Below are positions 58,597-64,000 of a DNA stretch of 64,000 nt, one piece after another; the stretch's first letter is position 1; each line of letters opens with the position of its first letter. The notes under the pieces are model-generated. The model made no database searches, was not told the DNA's origin, and worked only from the letters and a program-made list of their open reading frames with translations. The translations under genes were made by a program, and so were the position numbers. Source of the DNA: Streptomyces iconiensis (GTDB lineage Bacteria; Actinomycetota; Actinomycetes; Streptomycetales; Streptomycetaceae); the NCBI RefSeq assembly GCF_028657195.3, contig NZ_JANCPR020000002.1, forward strand, positions 1 to 64,000, written 5' to 3'.

Positions 58597-58934
58597 GGAC
58601 ACGACCTCTTCCGGTCGGTGGCGATCGTCGTCCGCGCCGTCTCGGCCAGCTCCGTGAAGGCGCCGGCCAGCGAGGTCAGCACCTCGGGCCGCAGCTTGTA
58701 GTACGTGAACCTGCCACAGGGCTCGGTCTCCACGACACCGGCCTCGCGCAGGACGCGCAGATGGTTGGAGAGGTTCGTCTGCCGTGCCCCCGTCTCCTCC
58801 ACGAGATGCGTGGTGCACAGGGTCTCGCGGGCGAGGAGGGTGACGATCTGGTACCTGAGCGGGTCCGCGATGACCCGGATCAGATCGGCACCCTCCGGGA
58901 CCCGGATCACTTCAGGGCTGGCTGACATCATCAT
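58593..58934 (-). CDS. arsR: ArsR-family repressor (second)
   Basis: 113 residues. Three Met codons at the start leave the exact initiation open. Winged helix RVIADPLRYQIVTLLARETL, GARQTNLSNHLRVLREAGVV, ETEPCGRFTYYKL. The Cys residues (ETLCTTH, EPCGR, RKRSCP) are placed differently from arsR1, a distinct As(III) site. Translationally coupled to acr3. Confidence 0.9.
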   Translation of the reverse strand: MMMSASPEVIRVPEGADLIRVIADPLRYQIVTLLARETLCTTHLVEETGARQTNLSNHLRVLREAGVVETEPCGRFTYYKLRPEVLTSLAGAFTELAETARTTIATDRKRSCP

Positions 58935-58951
58935 GCGCTGATACTCTCACA

Positions 58952-58965
58952 TCATTCGCGAGTGA
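58952..58965. promoter_or_regulatory. Palindrome between arsR2 and arsC
   Basis: TCATTCGCGAGTGA is a palindrome with two mismatched positions centred on TCGCGA. It lies 18 bases upstream of arsR2 and 88 before arsC, so it could control both. It does not match the TTGA-N6-TCAA sites of arsR1. Confidence 0.5.
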
Positions 58966-59053
58966 CACCAGCCACCACTGACTCGATGGCCCACCGCGCG
59001 CCGCCACACGCCACCGGCGCCGCCGCACGCAGAGCGACAGAAGCGAGACCGCC

Positions 59054-59470
59054 GTGCCCGACAAGCCCTCCGTCCTGTTCGTCTGCGTCCACAACGCGGG
59101 CCGCTCCCAGATGGCCGCCGCCTGGCTCCGGCATCTCGCCGGGGACCGTATCGAGGTCCGCTCCGCCGGCTCGGCCCCCGCCGACGCCGTCAACCCGGCC
59201 GTGGTCGAGGCCATGCGTGAGGCCGGGATCGACATCGCGGCCGAGAGCCCCAAGATGCTCACCACCGGAGCGGTCCAGGCGTCCGACGTGTGCGTGACCA
59301 TGGGCTGCGGCGATGCCTGTCCGGTCTTCAGCGGAAAGCGTTACCTGGACTGGCAGTTGGCGGACCCGGCGGGCCAGGGCGTCGAGGCCGTACGCCCCAT
59401 ACGCGACGAGATCAGGGCTCGCGTGGAGAAGCTGATCGCGGAGATCGCCCCGCCGCGCGACGAGCGTTGA
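59054..59470 (+). CDS. arsC: Arsenate reductase, low-molecular-weight phosphatase type
   Basis: 138 residues. CVHNAGRS (Cys11, Arg17) is the CX5R P-loop of the LMW-PTP/ArsC fold. Two more Cys occur in MGCGDACPVF, the C-terminal pair needed for disulfide-cascade reduction of arsenate via thioredoxin. Divergent from arsR2. Confidence 0.95.
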   Translation: MPDKPSVLFVCVHNAGRSQMAAAWLRHLAGDRIEVRSAGSAPADAVNPAVVEAMREAGIDIAAESPKMLTTGAVQASDVCVTMGCGDACPVFSGKRYLDWQLADPAGQGVEAVRPIRDEIRARVEKLIAEIAPPRDER

Positions 59471-59550
59471 GCCGGCGCCGGGCTCGCATGCCCGCAGCGC
59501 GGGGCCCGTTGACCACCGCGAAGGCCGTCACGACCTGACCGGCCGACCGA

Positions 59551-59592
59551 CCGGAACCGCCTCACGCCACCGGCCGGAACCGCCTCACGCCA
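59551..59592. repeat. 19-bp direct repeat over the diiron oxygenase stop codon
   Basis: CCGGAACCGCCTCACGCCA occurs at 59551-59569 and 59574-59592, exact. The second copy contains the TGA stop of the oxygenase. Confidence 0.9.
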
Positions 59593-60526
59593 GGAGCCCG
59601 GCGCGGCGCCACATCGGACGGCTGGCCGCGGTGAGGAGGCCGATGTCGTGGAGGAACGCGGTGAGTTTGCGCGTGGCCTCGCGCATGTGGTGGCGGCGCA
59701 GCTCGCTCGCCTTCGCCTGGCGCATGGCCTCGGCGGGAGGCAGCCCGACGGCGGCGTAGACATCGCCGCGCACATAGGCGTCGGTCAGCAGCAGCGCGAG
59801 CGCCGTCACGTTCAGCTCGGTACAGGTACGCCGCCAGCGGGGCTGGGCGGCGGCGAGGCGCCGCAACTCCTCGCGTGCGTACCGGACATGGCGGGCCTCC
59901 TCGATGACGTGGATACGGAAGACCTCGCGCACGAGGGGCTGCACCCGCTCGTCCCGCATCGTGATCCGCTGCATCCAGTCGCTGATCTCCTCGCCGAAGA
60001 GGGTCGCCGAGAACGAGGCCGGAGTGCTGGAGCAGGTCTTGACGGCGCGCGCCACCTGGTGCAGGGGGCGGGACACGGGGTACGGCGGCGCCCCGCACTT
60101 GCCGAGCATCCGCACGAACATCAGCGAGTGCCGGCACTCGTCGGCGATCTCGGTCAGCGCGTAGCGGGCATGTGCGCTGGTGAACGGCTTGTCGTAGATG
60201 TGCCGGGCGAGCAGCTGGAGCAGGATGATCTCGAACCAGATGCCCCGCGAGGTCCACGCCGACAGCTCGTGCCGTGACAGTTCCAGCCGCTGCTCGTGCG
60301 GCATCGCGTCCCACAGGGGTGTGCCGTGCAGCGAGAGCAGTTCGGGTGGCATGAACCAGCCGCCGGGCTCCAGCGGCGCGTCCCAGTCCACGTCCGTACC
60401 GGGGTCGTAGGAGTGCCGGGCTGAGGCGGCGAGCAGCCTCTCGGCTGTCGCCTCACGATCGGTGAGCGGCGCGGGATCCGGACCGTGGCGAGGCCCGTCC
60501 TCCGGTCCGGAAGCGTCTACGAGCAT
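59585..60526 (-). CDS. AurF-type non-heme diiron oxygenase
   Basis: 313 residues from ATG 60526. The frame is open further, but that part is Arg-rich. Ligand pattern: Glu99 in GIWFEI, Glu130 and His133 in DECRH, a Glu in FGEE (179/180), and His206, Glu210, His213 in IHVIEEARH. The spacings His-4-Glu-3-His and Glu-3-His match those recalled for AurF (H223/E227/H230, E136/H139). AurF N-oxygenates amines such as p-aminobenzoate; others act on fatty or polyketide substrates. TAACCT lies 7 bases before the ATG, so a leaderless start is possible. Borders a putative second biosynthetic cluster. Confidence 0.85.
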   Translation of the reverse strand: MLVDASGPEDGPRHGPDPAPLTDREATAERLLAASARHSYDPGTDVDWDAPLEPGGWFMPPELLSLHGTPLWDAMPHEQRLELSRHELSAWTSRGIWFEIILLQLLARHIYDKPFTSAHARYALTEIADECRHSLMFVRMLGKCGAPPYPVSRPLHQVARAVKTCSSTPASFSATLFGEEISDWMQRITMRDERVQPLVREVFRIHVIEEARHVRYAREELRRLAAAQPRWRRTCTELNVTALALLLTDAYVRGDVYAAVGLPPAEAMRQAKASELRRHHMREATRKLTAFLHDIGLLTAASRPMWRRAGLLA

Positions 60527-60658
60527 GAGCGGCAGGTTACCCCGCACGCACACACGCGGCACTCGCGATGTCACTCGTCGTGATGAGATCGCGTCGGGCC
60601 CCGGTCGGGCGCTCCGGGGCATGCGTGCCTCGCCAGCGCCCGCTTCGTTGGGTGTCGC

Positions 60659-62608
60659 GTGATAACGACGCCAGACACAACGGCGGACACGGCTTCGGCC
60701 GCGCACGCGACAACGATCACGAGCGGCGCGTCAACGGCCCTCAGGCGGGTGCTGTTCGGCCAGGACGGCGAGCACGACGCCGGTGGCGAGGCGGCACACG
60801 ACCTCTGGCGGCGCCTGCTGGCGTCGGCCCCGTTCCGCCCGGACTTCACGGCGTCGCCCGAGGAGGGACTGCGTACCGCCTACAGGCGACTGCGGCTGCT
60901 GAACGACGTCATCGGAAACCCACTGGACCTTGTGGGTGACCCGGCGGCACTGGCACGTATGCACGAGTGGCTGGGCTTTGTGGACCCCACGCTGGCGAGC
61001 GTCTCGACCATCCACTACAACCTGTTCCTGGGCAGCCTCCTGGACCAGGGCGGGCGTACACAGGCCGAGTTGGCCCCCTACCTCACGCTCAGGGAGGTAG
61101 GTACCTTCCTGATGACCGAGGTCGCGCACGGCAACGACGCCGCGGCCGTGGAGACCACGGCCGTCTACGACCCCGCACGCGACGGCTTCACGCTGCACAC
61201 CCCGTCGGCGGGTGCGCAGAAGTTCATGCCCAACACGAGCTGTACGGGCGGTCCGAAGGCCGGCCTGGTGGCCGCGCGGCTGCGGGTGGGGGGCACCGAT
61301 CACGGGGTGTTCCTGTTTCTGACGCCGCTCACGGACGCGGCGGGGCCGCTCCCCGGAGTGCGGGTGCGCAGGCTGCCGGCCCGGCTCGGCAGCCCTATGG
61401 ACCACTGCCTGACCTCCTTCGACCGGGTGCCGCTCCCCCGGCGCGCGCTGCTCACGGGCACGCACAGCCACTTGACGGCCGAGGGCGTGTTCACCAGCGG
61501 CATCAAGGACCAGCGACGCCGGTTCCTGACCTCCTTGCAGCGGGTGATGACCGGCAAACTGTGCATGAGCGCGGTGACCGTCGGCAGCTGTCGCGCCCTG
61601 CTGACCCTGGCCTTCCGCTACGCGGCCAACCGCCATGTGTCGGGGCTCACCACGGGTTCGACCCTGCCCGTCGCCGCGCTGCGCAGCCACCACGGACCGC
61701 TGGCCGAGGCGCTGGCGACGACCTATGCGATGACGATGCTCTACCAGGACGCCGTACGCCGCTGGTCGGCCCACGCCGACCACCTGGGCGGCGCAGACGG
61801 TGCGGCGGGCGCCGGCGGTGCGGGCGGCACGGGCGGTCGCGGGGCCGGGGAGCGGGAGCGGGCCGCGAACGCGCGGCTCGTGTCGGTCGCCAAGGCGTGG
61901 ATCACCTGGCAGGGCCGGAGCATCGCCACAGAGGTGCGGGAACGTTGTGGCGCCCAGGGCCTGCTGTCGCACAACGGCATCGCGGGCCAGCTCACCGCCG
62001 TGGAGGGCGCCATCACGGCGGAGGGCGACAACCAGGCCGTCATGGTCAAGGCAGCAAGCGAACTCCTGTACGCGCGGCGCGTCCCGAAGCCGGGCGACCC
62101 GCGCGTGGGACGCCAGGCCACCGGTGAACTCACGGACCCCGCCTTCCTGCACGGGCTCCTCGCGACGGCCGAGGACCTCTGGCTCGACCGCGCACGCACC
62201 GCGATGCGGCGGGCCCCCGCCGAGGCGCTGGCCCGCAGGAACGCCGCGATAGGGCCCGCGCTCCGCGCCGTCGACCTGTACGCACACCGGCACGCGGCCC
62301 TCGCGCTCGCCGCGCCGGCCGCGACCGCCACGGCGGCCGGGGAGCCGCTGCGGAACCTGCATCTGCTGTTCACGCTGCGCGCGGTACGCGAGCACAGCGG
62401 GGACCTGCTGCGCCACGGCCACCTCGCGGAACGGCACATCGACGAACTGCCCGTGCTCACCGAGCAGGTGACGGCGCGGGTGGCGAAGGCGGCACCTGAG
62501 CTGGTGGCCGCGTTCGCCGTGCCGGACGAGATGTTCGCCGGGGCACCGCTCGCGGCACGCGACTACATCGCGGCGTACGACGACCCCGAGGGCCCCTGGA
62601 GACGGTGA
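60659..62608 (+). CDS. Large acyl-CoA dehydrogenase/oxidase-like flavoprotein
   Basis: 649 residues from GTG 60659. Fold signs: TLREVGTFLMTEVAHGNDAA (FAD/acyl-CoA segment), GAQKFMPNTSC, DRVPLPRRALLTG, VGSCRALLTLAFRYAANRHV, RERCGAQGLLSHNGIAGQLT and AEGDNQAVMVKAASELL. It is longer than ordinary acyl-CoA dehydrogenases and nearer the acyl-CoA oxidase group. A Gly/Ala loop (GGADGAAGAGGAGG) interrupts the C-terminal domain. It should desaturate or oxidise an acyl thioester, perhaps on a carrier protein. Divergent from the diiron oxygenase. Confidence 0.8.
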   Translation: MITTPDTTADTASAAHATTITSGASTALRRVLFGQDGEHDAGGEAAHDLWRRLLASAPFRPDFTASPEEGLRTAYRRLRLLNDVIGNPLDLVGDPAALARMHEWLGFVDPTLASVSTIHYNLFLGSLLDQGGRTQAELAPYLTLREVGTFLMTEVAHGNDAAAVETTAVYDPARDGFTLHTPSAGAQKFMPNTSCTGGPKAGLVAARLRVGGTDHGVFLFLTPLTDAAGPLPGVRVRRLPARLGSPMDHCLTSFDRVPLPRRALLTGTHSHLTAEGVFTSGIKDQRRRFLTSLQRVMTGKLCMSAVTVGSCRALLTLAFRYAANRHVSGLTTGSTLPVAALRSHHGPLAEALATTYAMTMLYQDAVRRWSAHADHLGGADGAAGAGGAGGTGGRGAGERERAANARLVSVAKAWITWQGRSIATEVRERCGAQGLLSHNGIAGQLTAVEGAITAEGDNQAVMVKAASELLYARRVPKPGDPRVGRQATGELTDPAFLHGLLATAEDLWLDRARTAMRRAPAEALARRNAAIGPALRAVDLYAHRHAALALAAPAATATAAGEPLRNLHLLFTLRAVREHSGDLLRHGHLAERHIDELPVLTEQVTARVAKAAPELVAAFAVPDEMFAGAPLAARDYIAAYDDPEGPWRR

Positions 62609-62704
62609 CCGCGGGGAGCCGGAGAGGGGCGGGGGGCAGGGGGCGCAGGAGCCCCGGCGGAGCGGGTGCGGCGCGGGTACGGAGCGAGTGCGGCAACCGG
62701 GTGC

Positions 62705-63934
62705 TCAGGCCGCCGCGAGGACGAGTGCGGCGTTCTGGCCGCCGAAGCCGAAGGACGTGGACAGCGCCAACCCGAAGGCGCACTCGCGCGGGTGCGAGGT
62801 GACCAGGTCGAGTTCGTGTCCCGGGTCCTGGTCCGTGAGGTTGGCCGTGGGCGGGATCTCCTGGCGCTCCAGCGCGAGCACGGTCAGCGCGGCCTCGATG
62901 GCGCCCGAGGCACCCAGCGCGTGACCCAGCACTCCCTTGGTGGCGGTCACCGGCGGCGGTGCCCCGCCGAACAGGCGGAGCAGCGCGCGGGCTTCGGCCG
63001 CGTCCCCGGTCGGCGTGGAGGTGCCGTGCGCGTTGATGTGCCCGATGTCCCGGGGCGAGCAGCCCGCGTCGGCGAGCGCCTGCCGCACGGCGAGTTCGGC
63101 GCCGGCGCCCTCCGGGTGGGGCGAGGTGGGGTGCCGCGCGTCGGCGGAGGAACCGGCGCCCAGCAGCAGCGCCCGCCGCTGCGCACCCCGCGCGCCGGCG
63201 AAGCGGGGGCTCTCCAGTACCAGGACGGCAGCGCCCTCTCCCAGGACGAAGCCGTCGCGCCCGGAGTCGAAGGGGCGGCAGGCGAGTTCGGGTGCCCGGG
63301 TGCGCGTGGACAGCGCCCGCATACGGGCGAAGCAGGCTGCCGTCATGGGTGCCCTGCCCGATTCGCTGCCGCCCGCGAGCACGACGTCGCAGGCCCCGCC
63401 GAGCAGCAGGTCCCTGGCGACGGCGAGGGCGTGCGCTCCGGAGGCACAGGCGCTGGAGACGACGAAGTTGGGGCCCTGGGCACCGAGGTCGCAGGCGACC
63501 TCACCCGCCACCATGTTGGGCACGCTGCGGGGGACGGCGAGGGGCGAGACGGCGGCGGGGCGCGCGGCTCCGAGCCTGTCGAACTCCCGCGCGTAGGTGT
63601 GCAGGCTGTTGCCGCCGACACCGAAGACGACGCCCACACGCGGCGCCGTCGCCTCCGTGAGCGGCAGCCGTGCGTCCTCGACGGCGCGGCGCGCGGCTGC
63701 GAGGCCGAAGTGTGCGAACGGGTCGAGCCTGCGGGCCAGGCGGGTACCGAACTCCACGACCGGGTCGAAGTCCCGTACGGCGCAGGACATGTCCACGGGG
63801 AGCCCCGCGAGTGCGGGGTCGGTGGCGGCCAGGGAGCGCCCGGCCGCGACGGCCTTCCAGTTGACCTCCGGGTCACAGCCGCCCGGCGTGACCAGGCCGA
63901 TCCCGGTCACCACGGCATGCCCTCGCGCTTCCAT
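62705..63934 (-). CDS. Beta-ketoacyl-ACP synthase (KAS II-like)
   Basis: 409 residues. Cys163 in SSACASGAHAL, His in NAHGTSTPTGD and His in KGVLGHALGASG form the intact Cys-His-His triad, and STSFGFGGQNAALV closes the thiolase fold. The sequence is that of a type II condensing enzyme. The ACP gene ends 1 base before its ATG, so the two are coupled. Its place beside AurF-like and acyl-CoA oxidase genes suggests secondary metabolism rather than primary fatty acid synthesis. Confidence 0.92.
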   Translation of the reverse strand: MEARGHAVVTGIGLVTPGGCDPEVNWKAVAAGRSLAATDPALAGLPVDMSCAVRDFDPVVEFGTRLARRLDPFAHFGLAAARRAVEDARLPLTEATAPRVGVVFGVGGNSLHTYAREFDRLGAARPAAVSPLAVPRSVPNMVAGEVACDLGAQGPNFVVSSACASGAHALAVARDLLLGGACDVVLAGGSESGRAPMTAACFARMRALSTRTRAPELACRPFDSGRDGFVLGEGAAVLVLESPRFAGARGAQRRALLLGAGSSADARHPTSPHPEGAGAELAVRQALADAGCSPRDIGHINAHGTSTPTGDAAEARALLRLFGGAPPPVTATKGVLGHALGASGAIEAALTVLALERQEIPPTANLTDQDPGHELDLVTSHPRECAFGLALSTSFGFGGQNAALVLAAA

Positions 63935-63935
63935 G

Positions 63936-64000
63936 TCAACCGCCGGCGCCCTCGGTGACGGCGCGCTCGATCACGCGGGCCGCTTCGGACAGGGTGCTGG
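63936..64000 (-). CDS. Acyl carrier protein, C-terminal end only (5' part outside window)
   Basis: The last 20 residues STLSEAARVIERAVTEGAGG with TGA at 63936-63938, overlapping the start region of the ketosynthase. An amphipathic end helix before a ketosynthase gene is what an ACP would show, but the Ser site lies outside, so this is inference. Confidence 0.55.
   Translation of the reverse strand, partial: STLSEAARVIERAVTEGAGG

Noticed and set aside
1..64000. tRNA, rRNA, IS element or CRISPR array
   Set aside because: No tRNA-like T-loop, transposase motif or regular spacer array was recognised on either strand by eye. A tRNAscan or ISfinder run was not possible.

Overview
The window reads as chromosomal DNA of a Streptomyces or close relative. 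It is very GC-rich with strong G/C bias at third codon positions. Only two TTA codons were noticed, in a SARP regulator and a polyketide synthase. Streptomycete hallmark families are present: SARP, XRE/DUF5753 with DUF397 partners, DUF5988, DUF3099, DUF6099, an SpoIIAB-like ATPase and F420-type oxidoreductases. No tRNA, rRNA, IS element or CRISPR array was found by eye.

Left edge (1-10172): all genes are on the minus strand and look like one end of a biosynthetic gene cluster. Upstream to downstream they are a phosphopantetheinyl transferase, a DUF5988 protein, a MonCI-like flavin epoxidase/monooxygenase, an NTF2/SnoaL-fold protein, an LLM oxidoreductase, a SARP regulator, and a type I PKS that starts with a KSQ loading module (KSQ-AT-ACP) and runs off the window inside the next KS. 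The KSQ active site and malonyl-type AT motifs predict an acetyl starter. Both the SARP and the PKS carry a TTA codon, which predicts bldA control.

10463-18930: mixed metabolism and transport: an MDR oxidoreductase, a YfcC-type carrier, a CocE/NonD hydrolase, a DAO-family oxidase, an MFS exporter, and a CGNR zinc-finger protein beside a perfect 11-bp inverted repeat.

18947-28302: a CoA-dependent aromatic acid catabolic locus: RidA, acyl-CoA dehydrogenase, benzoate/2-aminobenzoate-type CoA ligase, PaaX-family regulator, enoyl-CoA hydratase, and a fused monooxygenase/Old-Yellow-Enzyme protein of the salicylyl-CoA 5-hydroxylase / 2-aminobenzoyl-CoA monooxygenase-reductase type. The ligase and hydratase promoters share the palindrome TGAC-N4-GTCA, a candidate PaaX-family operator. 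A DUF3099 protein and an alpha/beta hydrolase sit inside the locus.

28734-40061: MazG-like pyrophosphohydrolase, DUF6099, an LLM oxidoreductase, homocysteine S-methyltransferase, an ArsR-VOC pair with its operator, a structured candidate small RNA ending in a 16-bp terminator hairpin (33290-33441), a MarR-SDR pair, and an arginine module (arginine deiminase, ornithine carbamoyltransferase, APC permease) with ARG-box-like repeats and a possible leader attenuator. It ends with an SpoIIAB-like ATPase carrying a long Pro/Glu-rich insert.

40062-46208: a Ser/Thr kinase fused to WD40 repeats whose composition differs from the kinase half, then an XRE/DUF397 neighbourhood with a perfect 16-bp palindrome and a 312-bp tandem duplication that left behind a piece of the regulator gene.

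46206-55284: epoxide hydrolase, PPOX-type protein, P450, two TetR genes separated by an 11-copy degenerate repeat, a TetX-like flavin monooxygenase with a clear TetR-type operator, an Mrr-like endonuclease, a two-domain VOC protein and an alpha/beta hydrolase.

55389-59470: an arsenic island: a Cys-tailed flavoprotein, ArsR1, ArsR2, Acr3 and ArsC, with matched ArsR-box candidates.

Right edge (59585-64000): start of a second probable biosynthetic cluster: an AurF-type diiron oxygenase with a near-complete ligand set, a large acyl-CoA dehydrogenase/oxidase, a ketosynthase, and the C-terminus of a likely acyl carrier protein cut by the window.

Calls were made by reading translations and motifs. 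No database search or folding program was run, so family names rest on recognised motifs and recalled family resemblance.
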